NCBI RefSeq assembly: GCF_001307295.1
Contig: NZ_CP012700.1
Coordinates: 4,033,001-4,097,000, forward strand
Length of the DNA: 64,000 nucleotides
Reading direction: 5' to 3'
Source of the DNA: Sphingopyxis macrogoltabida
GTDB taxonomy: Bacteria; Pseudomonadota; Alphaproteobacteria; Sphingomonadales; Sphingomonadaceae
This document shows, in pieces, positions 1-8,879 of this stretch; positions within the stretch are counted from its first letter, which is position 1, and each line of letters starts with the position of its first letter. Under the pieces are notes generated by a model. It saw only the letters and a list, made by a program, of their open reading frames with translations, made no database searches and was not told the DNA's origin. A program made the position numbers and the translations under genes.

Positions 1-30
1 TGAATAGACGCCCCCTCATTGTCCATTTGC

Positions 31-94
31 GTCGAGCGAAGTCGAGATGCCCATCGGCGGCGCACGCCCTTGGCGTGCCTCGACTTCGCTCGAC
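31..94. repeat. Palindromic intergenic repeat, family A, copy 1
   Basis: Two perfect 16-base inverted arms lie at 31-46 (GTCGAGCGAAGTCGAG) and 79-94, separated by a GC-rich centre. A second copy with the same arms and a related centre lies at 12788-12849. Both sit between genes. On transcription either strand would fold into a long hairpin. The element carries no reading frame that looks coding. Confidence 0.85.
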
Positions 95-134
95 ACGAAC
101 GGGAATCACGGGGAACCCCGAATATCCAGATTTC

Positions 135-235
135 GTCACCCTGAACTTGTTTCAGGGTCCATGGCCTGTCCTCGCGACCCGCCCGGCGTTGGAGGCAAAG
201 CCGGGCCATGGATGCTGAAACAAGTTCAGCATGAC
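135..235. repeat. Palindromic intergenic repeat, family B, copy 1
   Basis: The left end reads GTCACCCTGAACTTGTTTCA and the right end is its imperfect reverse complement, ending GTTCAGCATGAC at 235. CCATGG motifs mark the inner edges of both arms. Related copies with a GATCCGG core lie at 45031-45105 and 61179-61275. The right end runs into the start codon of the pbpC gene at 231. No other gene is visible in bases 1-230; the TGA at 1-3 could be the stop of a gene outside the window, which cannot be decided here. Confidence 0.8.
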
Positions 236-2405
236 GAGGTTGGTTGAGCAGGTTCAGGGTAGCGGGCATTCTCCACGCAAACGCCGCTGGTTCGACGCCC
301 TTGCCTGGCTCGCGCTCGCCGCGCTGATCCTCGTCACCGTCGCCCACCTCCTCACCCGTCCGCCCGCGATGCCCGCCTACGAAAGCGTCCGCGCGAACTG
401 GCAGTCCAGCGAAGCGTGGCTCTACGACCGCGACGGCCGCCTGCTCGACAGCGAGCGCGTCAACTTCGAACGACGCCGCCTCGCGTGGGTGCCGCTGCAG
501 GACATCAGCCCCGCCGTCCGCGACGCCGTAGTGCAAAGCGAGGACCGGCGCTTCTGGTCGCACGGCGGCGTCGACTGGCTCGCGGTCGCCAGCGCAGTTC
601 GCGCACGCTTCAAGATCGGGGGAACCGGCGATCGCTCGCGCGGCGCCTCGACCTTGCCGATGCAGCTTGCCGCCTTTATTGACCCCGGCCTCGCGCAGCC
701 GGGCAAGCGCGACTGGCGCACCAAGATCCGTCAGATGCGCGCCGGACAGGCGCTCGCGTCGGGCTGGACGCGCGACCAGATGCTCGAGGCCTATTTCAAC
801 CTCGTCCCCTTGCGCGGCGAGGCGCAGGGGATCGGCGCTGGCGCACGCAGCCTGTTCGGCAAGCGGCCCGCCGCCATGACGCGCACCGACGCGGCGCTGT
901 TCGCCGGACTGCTCCCCGATCCCGCCGCGGGCGCCGAAGCGCTCGGCCGCCGCGCCTGCCGCGCCGTCAAGGCAAAGGATTGCAGCGCGATCCGCACCGC
1001 GGCGGCGACGCTCGTCTCGGGCGAGCGCGCCGCGCAGTTCGACCCGGCGCTCGCTCCGCACCTCGCCGTCCGCCTGCTCGACAAACCCGGCAAGCGCGTC
1101 ACGACAACGATCGACCGCCGGATCCAGACGGCGGCGATCGTCGCGCTACGCCGCCAGCTTGCCGGTCTCGGCTCCGACCGCGTCCGCGACGGCGCGGTCG
1201 TCGTGCTCGACAATGCCACCGGCGACGTCATTGCCTATGTCGGCGGCGTCGGTCTCAAATCGACCGCGGCGGCGGTCGATGGCGCCAACGCGCGGCGGCA
1301 GGCGGGCTCGACGCTGAAACCGCATCTCTATGCGCAGGTGATCGAACATGGCTGGCTCACCGCGGCGTCGATCCTCGACGACAGCCCGGTCCAGCTAGAC
1401 ACTGCTTCAGGGCTCTACGTTCCCAAGAATTACGACCGCAGCTTCAAGGGGCCGGTCAGCGTCCGCAACGCGCTCGCTTCCTCGCTGAACGTTCCCGCGG
1501 TGCGCACGCTCGTCATCGACGACGTCCAGGAGTTCCGCGACCGCCTCTGGGCCCTCGGCTACCACGGCCTCGTCGAAGACGGCGAATATTACGGCTTCAG
1601 CCTCGCGCTCGGATCGGCCGAAGTTTCGCTGGTGGAACAGGCTAATGCCTTCCGCACCTTCGCGAACGCGGGGCGCTGGTCGCCGGTGCATTTTACGCCC
1701 GGCAAAGCGCCGCAGGACGAACGCCAGATTGTCAGCCCCGCCGCCGCCTTCATCGTCGGCGACATCCTCGCCGACGCAACCGCGCGCGCCGACGCCTTCG
1801 GCGCCGACAGCGCGCTCCGTCTCCCCTTCTGGGCCGCCGCCAAGACCGGCACGTCGAAGGCCATGCGCGACAATTGGTGCATCGGCTGGTCCGACCGCTT
1901 CACCGTTGCGGTCTGGGTCGGCAATCTCGAGGGCGATTCGATGCGCGCCGTGTCGGGCACCTCGGGCGCCGCGCCGGTGTGGCGCGACGTCATGCTCGCG
2001 CTTCACGCCGACCGGCCGGGCAAGCCGCCAACGATGCCCGATGGCGTCGAAGCCCGCCAGATCAGCCTTCCCGGCACCCGCGAGCCGCCGCGCCGCGAAT
2101 ATTTTATCCGAGGCACCGCGCAGACCGAAATGGCCGCCGCACCCGAGGTGGCGCGCCGTCCACGCATCACCAGTCCGCTCAGCGGCAGCGTCTATGCGCT
2201 CGACCCCGATATCCCGATCGACCGGCAACGGCTGGCGGTCACCGTCAGCGGCGCGGTCGCCGGTTACCGGCTGATCCTCGACAAAAAGCCGGCGGGCGAC
2301 GCCGATGCCGGGCTGCAGCTCCTGCCGCGCCCCGGCGTCCATATCCTGACCCTCGTCGATCCCGGCGGACGCACGATCGACCGCGTCCGCTTCACGGTGC
2401 GATAG
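231..2405 (+). CDS. pbpC: Penicillin-binding protein 1C (bifunctional glycosyltransferase/transpeptidase)
   Basis: The product has 724 residues. An N-terminal membrane anchor (about 21-42) is followed by a GT51 peptidoglycan glycosyltransferase domain (about 60-240) with catalytic Glu104 in the SEDRRFW motif and Glu186 in the LEAYFN motif. The transpeptidase domain (about 290-560) has the active-site STLK (Ser360, Lys363), SLN (418-420) and KTG (538-540) motifs. The last 90 or so residues fit the beta-sandwich BiPBP_C domain typical of PBP1C. It would polymerise and cross-link peptidoglycan at the periplasmic face. In many bacteria the gene follows an alpha-2-macroglobulin gene; what lies upstream here is outside the window. 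The ATG at 231 is inside an intergenic repeat; the only other near start is TTG 240, so the exact start is uncertain. Confidence 0.95.
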   Translation: MTRLVEQVQGSGHSPRKRRWFDALAWLALAALILVTVAHLLTRPPAMPAYESVRANWQSSEAWLYDRDGRLLDSERVNFERRRLAWVPLQDISPAVRDAVVQSEDRRFWSHGGVDWLAVASAVRARFKIGGTGDRSRGASTLPMQLAAFIDPGLAQPGKRDWRTKIRQMRAGQALASGWTRDQMLEAYFNLVPLRGEAQGIGAGARSLFGKRPAAMTRTDAALFAGLLPDPAAGAEALGRRACRAVKAKDCSAIRTAAATLVSGERAAQFDPALAPHLAVRLLDKPGKRVTTTIDRRIQTAAIVALRRQLAGLGSDRVRDGAVVVLDNATGDVIAYVGGVGLKSTAAAVDGANARRQAGSTLKPHLYAQVIEHGWLTAASILDDSPVQLDTASGLYVPKNYDRSFKGPVSVRNALASSLNVPAVRTLVIDDVQEFRDRLWALGYHGLVEDGEYYGFSLALGSAEVSLVEQANAFRTFANAGRWSPVHFTPGKAPQDERQIVSPAAAFIVGDILADATARADAFGADSALRLPFWAAAKTGTSKAMRDNWCIGWSDRFTVAVWVGNLEGDSMRAVSGTSGAAPVWRDVMLALHADRPGKPPTMPDGVEARQISLPGTREPPRREYFIRGTAQTEMAAAPEVARRPRITSPLSGSVYALDPDIPIDRQRLAVTVSGAVAGYRLILDKKPAGDADAGLQLLPRPGVHILTLVDPGGRTIDRVRFTVR

Positions 2406-2520
2406 GTGCGATAGGCACGATAGGCCTAGCGAAATTAAGTTGCGCTGTCCGGGCGAGCGGCTAGTCTGCCCGGTCAGGAGAGGGGCGCCGGTCCAGGGAC
2501 GCCCACAAGGGGATACACAC

Positions 2521-4086
2521 ATGATATTTGGTCGCGTCAAACCGCTCGCCGCCATCTTGGCGGCCGCGGAGAAGAAGTCACTTCCGCGTACATTGGGTGC
2601 CTTTCAGCTGATGTTGTTCGGCATCGGCTGCGTCATCGGTACCGGCATCTTCGTGCTCACCGCCGCCGGCGCGCAAAAGGCCGGCCCCGGCTTGATGCTC
2701 GCTTTTGCCATCGCCGGTCTGATCTGCGTCGTCGCCGCGCTCTGCTACGCCGAAATCGCGGCGATGATCCCGGTCGCCGGGTCCGCTTACACCTATACCT
2801 ATTCGACGATGGGCGAGATTCTCGCCTGGACCGTCGGCTGGGCGCTGGTCCTCGAATATGCCGTCGCCGCGTCGGCGGTGTCGGTGGGCTGGTCCGGCTA
2901 TTTCTCCGGCACGATATTGAACCAGTTCCTCGGGATACAATTGCCATCCTTCCTCGCCGGCGCGCCGCTGGCGCTCGGCGGGATCGAGGGCGGTTTCATC
3001 AACCTGCCCGCCGTCGTCATCGCGCTGCTGATGACCTGGCTGCTGATGATCGGCACCACCGAAAGCGCGCGCTTCAACGCGGTCCTCGTGACGATCAAGG
3101 TCACCGCGCTCTCGGCCTTCATCCTGCTGACGCTGCCGAGCGATCAATTCTCGACCGACAAGTTCAACCCCTTCCTGCCCGCCGGCGTCTTCGGCGGTTT
3201 CGGCTCGGGCATCGGCGCGATCGGCGCCGCGGCGACGATCTTCTTCGCCTATGTCGGCTTCGATGCGGTTTCGACCGCCGCCGAGGAAACCAAGAATCCG
3301 CAGCGCAACGTTCCGATCGGGCTGATCGGGTCGCTGCTGTTCTGTACCGTTTTCTACATTCTCGTCGCCGCAGGCGCGGTAGGCACGATCGGCGGCCAGC
3401 CGATCATGGGCCCGAACGGCATCCCCTTCCCCGCCGGGTCCGAAGAACTGGCGCGCCAGTGCGCGACCTTTGCCGAGGACAATCTGCCGCTCGTCTGCTC
3501 GAACGAGGCGCTGGCCCATGTGCTGCGCCAGATCGGCTGGTCGGGCGTCGGCAACATGCTCGGCATCGCCGCCTTCGTCGCGCTGCCGTCGGTCATCCTG
3601 ATCCTGCTGTTCGGCCAGACCCGCATCGCCTTCGTGATGAGCCGCGACGGCCTGCTGCCCGAATCGTGGAGCAAGGTGCACCCGAAGTGGAAGACGCCGC
3701 ACGTGATCACCGCGGTCACCGGCATCGTCGTCGCGTTCGCCGCGGCCTTCCTGCCGGTCGGCAAGCTCGCCGACATCGCCAACGCCGGCACGCTTTATGC
3801 GTTCATGATGGTTGCCATCGCGGTGATGATCCTGCGCAAGACCGCCGCCGACGCACCGCGCGCGTTCCGCACCCCGGCGCTCTGGCTGGTGGGACCGCTT
3901 ACCATCGCCGGCACGATCTTCCTCTTCTTCAACCTGCCGCTCGACGCGATGCTGGTGCTGCCCCTTTGGGGCATCCTCGGTCTCGTGATCTATTTCACTT
4001 ATAGCCGCAGCCGCAGCCATCTCGGCCGCGGGATCGTGGAACTGCACGAGGACGATCTGGAACCCACCGCGCCGATCCACGAATAA
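2521..4086 (+). CDS. APC-family amino acid permease (cationic amino acid transporter type)
   Basis: The product has 521 residues and about 12 hydrophobic membrane segments. The first carries the APC signature GIGCVIGTGIFVLT near residue 40. The long form with a periplasmic loop and two cysteines around residues 300-330 resembles the CAT/YfnA group, which imports amino acids with protons. The substrate cannot be read from the sequence. The start is ATG 2521 because GGGG lies about 7 bases upstream; an in-frame extension back to 2440 has no ribosome site and overlaps untranslated-looking sequence. It is a single gene, closed by a strong terminator at 4109-4143 and facing the Bcr/CflA gene. Confidence 0.9.
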   Translation: MIFGRVKPLAAILAAAEKKSLPRTLGAFQLMLFGIGCVIGTGIFVLTAAGAQKAGPGLMLAFAIAGLICVVAALCYAEIAAMIPVAGSAYTYTYSTMGEILAWTVGWALVLEYAVAASAVSVGWSGYFSGTILNQFLGIQLPSFLAGAPLALGGIEGGFINLPAVVIALLMTWLLMIGTTESARFNAVLVTIKVTALSAFILLTLPSDQFSTDKFNPFLPAGVFGGFGSGIGAIGAAATIFFAYVGFDAVSTAAEETKNPQRNVPIGLIGSLLFCTVFYILVAAGAVGTIGGQPIMGPNGIPFPAGSEELARQCATFAEDNLPLVCSNEALAHVLRQIGWSGVGNMLGIAAFVALPSVILILLFGQTRIAFVMSRDGLLPESWSKVHPKWKTPHVITAVTGIVVAFAAAFLPVGKLADIANAGTLYAFMMVAIAVMILRKTAADAPRAFRTPALWLVGPLTIAGTIFLFFNLPLDAMLVLPLWGILGLVIYFTYSRSRSHLGRGIVELHEDDLEPTAPIHE

Positions 4087-4108
4087 AGATCGCTCCGGGA
4101 AAGTTCAG

Positions 4109-4143
4109 GGGCCGTCGCAGCACCGGCTGCGACGGCCCTTTTT
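4109..4143 (+). terminator. Rho-independent terminator of the APC permease gene
   Basis: A perfect 12-bp stem (4109-4120 with 4127-4138) closes a six-base loop and is followed by TTTTT. It lies 22 bases after the permease stop codon and 8 bases before the end of the convergent gene, so the hairpin may also help stop transcription from the other side. Confidence 0.9.
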
Positions 4144-4151
4144 CTTGTCGG

Positions 4152-5399
4152 TCAGAAGGGCGTTTTCGGCGCGGTTCCCGGACGGGTGAACAATTTGCCG
4201 CGCTCGGCCCACAGCACCAGCAGCAGGCCGGCCACCGCGCAGGAGACAAAGGCATAGGCCAGCGGCAGCGTCGAACCGTCATATTGCTGACCGATCAGCG
4301 CCCCCGCGCTCGCCGCGAGCAGCGTCCTGGCAAAGCTTTGATAGGAGGACGCAACGCCGGCCATATGCCCGAAATCCTCCATTGCGATCGACCCGAAATT
4401 GCTGCCGATAAAGCCGATCAGGCCGACATTGACCATCATCAGCACGGTGAACATCGCCAGCGTTTCGACGCCGCTCAGGGCGGCGGCGATCTGGGCGAGC
4501 GATGTCGCCATGAACGCAAATACCGCCGTCTGCGAAACGCGCCGCGTCCCGAAGCGCTCGACGATCGCGGCGTTGGAGAAATTGGCGATCGCGATGCCGA
4601 TCGCGACGCAGGCGAAGACAAGCGGGAAGAGCGCGCGCGAACCGAACACTTCGGCGATGATCTGTTCGCTGCTGTTGAGGTAACCGAACAAGGCGCCCTG
4701 CATCACCCCCGCAGCGATCATATAGCCCGTCGCCCGCCGGTGGCGGGTCACCGTCGCCCAGCCGGCGATCAGCGTCCGCCAGTCGAGCGGACGGACGTCC
4801 TCCGCCGCCAGCGTCTCGGGCAGGCGGCGCAGCCAGACGAGCATGACGACGCCCATCACGGCGAGCACGAGGAAGATCCAGCGCCAGCCGGCGATCGCCG
4901 CCACCCCGGCCCCGAGCGTCGGCGCGATGACCGGGACGATCATGAAGACGAGAAAGATGAGCGACATGCGCTTTGCCATCGCATCGCCCGCGAACAAGTC
5001 GCGAATCACCGCGACGACGATCACCCCCAGCGCGGCGCTGACCATCCCGTGCGCGAAACGCAGCGCAAGCAGCATCGGAAAGCTGGTCGCAAGACCGCAA
5101 CCGATCGCAAAGACCGTATAGGCGACGAGCGCCGGGACGAGCACGCCCTTGCGGCCGAAGCGGTCGGCGAGCGGGCCGTAGACCAGCGAGCCTATCGCGG
5201 TGCCGAGCAGATAGATCGAAATGACGAACTGGCGGTCGTTTGCGACAGTCACCCCGAGCGTCGCACCGATTGCGGGCAACGCGGGGAGCATCGCATCGAT
5301 GGCGAGCGCGTTGAGCGCCATGACCATCGCCATCATGAACACCATTTCACGATCGCCCGGGAGACCCGACCGCTGCGAAGACTGAGTCATTTTGTGCAT
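4152..5399 (-). CDS. MFS drug efflux transporter, Bcr/CflA type
   Basis: The product has 415 residues and 12 predicted membrane helices. The helix 2-3 loop holds the MFS motif A-like string YGPLADRFGRKGVL (about residues 74-87), and helix 1 has the DAMLPALPAI pattern usual in the Bcr/CflA drug:proton antiporters (DHA1). It should export hydrophobic toxic compounds from the cytoplasm using the proton gradient; the real substrate is unknown. Two in-frame ATG codons (5399 and 5390) are possible starts, differing by three residues. The gene stands alone, convergent with the permease upstream of it. Confidence 0.88.
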   Translation of the reverse strand: MHKMTQSSQRSGLPGDREMVFMMAMVMALNALAIDAMLPALPAIGATLGVTVANDRQFVISIYLLGTAIGSLVYGPLADRFGRKGVLVPALVAYTVFAIGCGLATSFPMLLALRFAHGMVSAALGVIVVAVIRDLFAGDAMAKRMSLIFLVFMIVPVIAPTLGAGVAAIAGWRWIFLVLAVMGVVMLVWLRRLPETLAAEDVRPLDWRTLIAGWATVTRHRRATGYMIAAGVMQGALFGYLNSSEQIIAEVFGSRALFPLVFACVAIGIAIANFSNAAIVERFGTRRVSQTAVFAFMATSLAQIAAALSGVETLAMFTVLMMVNVGLIGFIGSNFGSIAMEDFGHMAGVASSYQSFARTLLAASAGALIGQQYDGSTLPLAYAFVSCAVAGLLLVLWAERGKLFTRPGTAPKTPF

Positions 5400-5507
5400 T
5401 GCAGCGGCGCTATGCGCCTATGCCGCTGCTTTGGATAGCCCCCGCATGCCTCCGGTATCGATTGGCAATGCTATTCAATGAAAAAGACAAAGCTGTATGT
5501 GGCGGCC

Positions 5508-5546
5508 CAAAACAGAAGAGCCGCCCCGCACGCGGCAGGACGGCCC
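5508..5546 (-). terminator. Probable terminator downstream of the M16 peptidase operon
   Basis: On the minus strand an 8-bp stem with two G-T wobbles (5544-5537 with 5527-5520) is followed by TCTTCTGTTTT. It lies about 25 bases after the stop of the small gene at 5568-5870 and would end the two-gene transcript. Confidence 0.6.
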
Positions 5547-5567
5547 TTCTGCAAATCGTCCCGGCAA

Positions 5568-5870
5568 TCAGCCCTGGCGGGTGCCGGTCATCGCCATCGA
5601 ACCGAAGGCGCCCGCCTTGATCGTGCCGGTCAGCGCGTCGCCGTCGATCGTCGCTTCGCATTCGAGCGTCATCGGCATCGGCACCTTCATGTTCATCGTC
5701 CAGGTCAGCTTGTTGCCATCGACCTTGCCGTTCTCAACATCGAGCGAACCCATCGCACCGGCATTCTGCCCGGTGAAGCTGTCGCCGTCGCTGGTCACGG
5801 TGAACACCGACTTCTGGTCGCCCATCGGCGACTTGGTCACGCAATCGTAGCTGCCGTCAACTTGGGCCAT
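5568..5870 (-). CDS. Small beta-rich protein of unknown function
   Basis: The product has 100 residues, no signal peptide and no membrane segment. It is made of short alternating polar/hydrophobic runs rich in Gly, Thr, Asp and Met (for example TLECEATIDGDALTGTI), suggesting a small beta-barrel or beta-sandwich. I do not recognise a named family. The start ATG 5870 has the ribosome site GGAGAG about 6 bases upstream. It begins 25 bases after the stop of the M16 peptidase gene on the same strand, so the two are probably co-transcribed, which hints at a linked role but does not show one. Confidence 0.75.
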   Translation of the reverse strand: MAQVDGSYDCVTKSPMGDQKSVFTVTSDGDSFTGQNAGAMGSLDVENGKVDGNKLTWTMNMKVPMPMTLECEATIDGDALTGTIKAGAFGSMAMTGTRQG

Positions 5871-5895
5871 CCTATCTCTCCTACTGAAACAAATG

Positions 5896-8781
5896 TTAAT
5901 TAGCTGGAGGCACCGTTTCCACCGCCAGACCCAATCCGTCAAGCTGCGGTTTGACCACGGCGGCATCGCCGACGACGACATAGACGAGATCGTCGGTGCT
6001 GAGCGCCTTGCGCGCCGCGACGTCGATCTCGGCCGCAGTCATCGCTTCATAGGTTGCGGGCAATGTCTCGTAATAATCGTCGGCGCGCCCGTATTTGACG
6101 ATCGCCCTCAGGCCGCCGAGCACGTCGCCCGAGGTTTCGAAGCTGCCGGGCAGTTCGCGAACGCTGCCGTTGATCGTGCGCTCGAGTTCCTCCTTCGTCA
6201 CGCCGTTGTCGCCGAGGAAGCTTTTGAGGTCCTTTTGCAGCTCGCGGATCGAATCGCCGGTGCGGTCGGCCTGGACCGGCGCCGCCGCCACCCAGTTCAC
6301 GCGGTCCTGCTCGCCCGAGATGCGGCTGCGCACGCCGTAGGACCAGCCCTTGGTCTCGCGCAAATTGGTGTTGAAGCGCGACAGGAAGTTGCCGCCGAAG
6401 ATATCGTTCGCCGATTGCAGCACCTCGAGCTTGTCGCCGCCCTTGGCGTCGAGCACCTTGCCCGCGAGGATCACCGACTGCGGCGACTTGGGGCGGTCGA
6501 ACAGCAGGATACGCGGTTTCGGCGCCGGGATCGCGATGTCGAAATGTTTGACCGGCTTCGCCGTTGCCGGCGCCTTCCATGCCCCGAAGCTCGCGTCGAG
6601 CTGCTTCTTCACCTCGGCGAGCGTCGTGTCGCCGACGACGAAGATCCGCGCCGTATCGGGACGGACCCATGTCGAATGAAAGGCCGCAAGCTGGTCGCGG
6701 GTCGCAGCCGCCACCGACTTGGCATCGCCGAGCCCCGACGGCGGGATGCCATAGGGATGATCCGCACCGTACAGCACCGGCATGAGCACCCGCGAAGCGA
6801 TCGCGTTCGGATTGTTCATCTCGGCCTTCAGCCGGTTGAGCTGTTGCGCGCGGACGCGCTCCAGTTCCTTCGCGTCGAACGCCGGGTTGCGGATATAATC
6901 GGCGAGCAGGCTCAGCGAGGCGCCGAGGTTGGGCTTGAGCGCGAACAAGCTGAACACCGTCTCGTCGGCGTTCGCCGATCCGTCGATCTGCGCGCCGAGG
7001 CGCTCCTTCGCTTCGGCGAAAGCGATCGAATCGAGACTGGTCGTGCCCTCGTCCATCAAGCTCAGCATCAGCGACTGGGTGCCGAGAGCATTATGCGGAT
7101 CAGCGGCATAGCCGGCGTCGAAGCTCACCGCGACGTTGACCGTCGGTACCGTCGCGCGTCGCGCGAACACGACTTCGATCCCGTTTTTGAGCTTCGTCCG
7201 TTCGATCGCCGGGAAATCGAGCGCCTTCAGCTCGGCGACCGCAGGCAATTGCGACCGGTCGGCGATCGACGTCGCATCGCCGATCCCGGTGTCGGGGCCG
7301 ACATCGCCAAGCGCGGCGTTCCAGTAGCGGTCGGGCTCGACGGCGGCGGCGATCTTGCCCGCCGTCACCGCGCCACCACGCGCTTCGCCGCCCTCGGTAC
7401 GCTCGCCCGGCGTATAGGTCAGCGAAAAGGCCGGACGCGACAGCCATTTGTTCGCAACCGCCTTCACCTGTTCGGGCGTCGCCTTCGCCATCCGGTCGAG
7501 CTCGACCTTGTAATAGGCGGGATCGTTCGAATAGAGCGCGCCCTCGGCCAGCGTCACCGCCTTGCCGCCGAACCCGCCGACCGCTTCGAGCCCCGAAATC
7601 GTGCCGCCGAGATAGCTGGCGGCAGTGCGCTGCAGTTCGTCGGCGGTCGGGCCGCTCGCCAGATAGGCGGCGATTTCCTCGTCGAGCCGTTTCGCAACAT
7701 GCGCGGGGTCGACCCCGTCCTTGACGTCGGCCTGGACGATCAGGATGCCGGCATCCTCGAACGACTGGGCATAAGCGGCGACCGCAACCGCGACCGGATC
7801 CTTGCGGACGAGCGCGTTGTCGAGCCGCGACGACGACAGGCCGCCGAGCACGCCCATCGCCATCTGCAACGGCACCGCCTCGGGATCGTTGAGTCCGGGG
7901 ATCGCCCACATGCGGTAGAGGCGCGTCGTCGGGATAAGGTCCTTGACCTCCTTGGCGAGCGGCGCGGGCAGGCTGGGGACCGACGTCTTCGGCGCCTGCA
8001 CCGCCGGCCCGCGCGGAATATCGCCGAACCATTCGGCCACCTTCTTTTTCGCGGTCGCAAGATCGACGTCGCCGGCGAGCACGAGCACCGCATTGTTCGG
8101 GCCGTAATTGTCGGTGAACCATTTCTTCACATCGGCGAGGCTCGCCGCGTCGAGGTCGGCCATCGAGCCGATCGTGCTGTGATGATAGGGGTGGCCGGTC
8201 GGAAAGAGATTCTCGAAAATCTCGTAGCGCAGCAGGCCATAGGGATTGTTGTCGCCCTGGCGCTTTTCGTTCTGGACGACGCCGCGCTGATTATCGAGCT
8301 TTTCCTGCGTCACCGCGCCGAGCAGATGCCCCATGCGGTCGCTTTCGAGGAACAGCGCGCGGTCGAGCGCACCGGTCGGCACCGTCTCGAAATAGTTGGT
8401 GCGGTCAACATTGGTCGTCCCGTTGCTGTCGGTCGCGCCGACCTGTTGCAGCGGCTCGAAGAAATCGCCGGGCGCATTTTCCGACCCGTTGAACATCAAA
8501 TGCTCGAACAGGTGCGCAAAGCCCGTCTTGCCCTTCGGCTCGTGCTTCGACCCGACGCGGTACCACACCGACACCGCGACGACGGGCGCCTTCCTGTCCT
8601 CGTGCACGATGACCCGGAGGCCGTTGTCGAGCGTGAAGCTCTGATAGGGGATATCGACCGCCTTCACGAGGTCGGCGATCGGCGCCGGCGCGGCGGCCTT
8701 CGATTTGGCGAGCGCGGGCCCCGCGGCGACGAGCGAGGTCGAAAGCGCAAGGGCGATAGCGAGGCGGGGAAAACGGGACAT
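5896..8781 (-). CDS. Exported M16 family zinc metallopeptidase (fused two-domain insulinase/pitrilysin type)
   Basis: The product has 961 residues. An N-terminal signal peptide ends near residue 26 (ALA-K). The first M16 half (about 45-500) has the inverted zinc site HLFEH (His90, Glu93, His94) and a downstream glutamate in NEKR (Glu172) that fits the third ligand. The second half (about 510-950) is a non-catalytic M16 copy, as in fused pitrilysin-like enzymes. It should degrade peptides in the periplasm. Start: ATG 8781 lies 7 bases after AAGAGG; the ATG at 8787 touches that site and is too close. It is followed by a small gene in the same transcript. Confidence 0.92.
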   Translation of the reverse strand: MSRFPRLAIALALSTSLVAAGPALAKSKAAAPAPIADLVKAVDIPYQSFTLDNGLRVIVHEDRKAPVVAVSVWYRVGSKHEPKGKTGFAHLFEHLMFNGSENAPGDFFEPLQQVGATDSNGTTNVDRTNYFETVPTGALDRALFLESDRMGHLLGAVTQEKLDNQRGVVQNEKRQGDNNPYGLLRYEIFENLFPTGHPYHHSTIGSMADLDAASLADVKKWFTDNYGPNNAVLVLAGDVDLATAKKKVAEWFGDIPRGPAVQAPKTSVPSLPAPLAKEVKDLIPTTRLYRMWAIPGLNDPEAVPLQMAMGVLGGLSSSRLDNALVRKDPVAVAVAAYAQSFEDAGILIVQADVKDGVDPAHVAKRLDEEIAAYLASGPTADELQRTAASYLGGTISGLEAVGGFGGKAVTLAEGALYSNDPAYYKVELDRMAKATPEQVKAVANKWLSRPAFSLTYTPGERTEGGEARGGAVTAGKIAAAVEPDRYWNAALGDVGPDTGIGDATSIADRSQLPAVAELKALDFPAIERTKLKNGIEVVFARRATVPTVNVAVSFDAGYAADPHNALGTQSLMLSLMDEGTTSLDSIAFAEAKERLGAQIDGSANADETVFSLFALKPNLGASLSLLADYIRNPAFDAKELERVRAQQLNRLKAEMNNPNAIASRVLMPVLYGADHPYGIPPSGLGDAKSVAAATRDQLAAFHSTWVRPDTARIFVVGDTTLAEVKKQLDASFGAWKAPATAKPVKHFDIAIPAPKPRILLFDRPKSPQSVILAGKVLDAKGGDKLEVLQSANDIFGGNFLSRFNTNLRETKGWSYGVRSRISGEQDRVNWVAAAPVQADRTGDSIRELQKDLKSFLGDNGVTKEELERTINGSVRELPGSFETSGDVLGGLRAIVKYGRADDYYETLPATYEAMTAAEIDVAARKALSTDDLVYVVVGDAAVVKPQLDGLGLAVETVPPAN

Positions 8782-8879
8782 GGACATCCTCTTGAAGACG
8801 CGAGGCAGGGGATTGCCAGCGCGCGGCGTTGCGCCGGAAAGGTACTGTATCAGCGGTTTAGGACAGCGGAATGCGCCTT

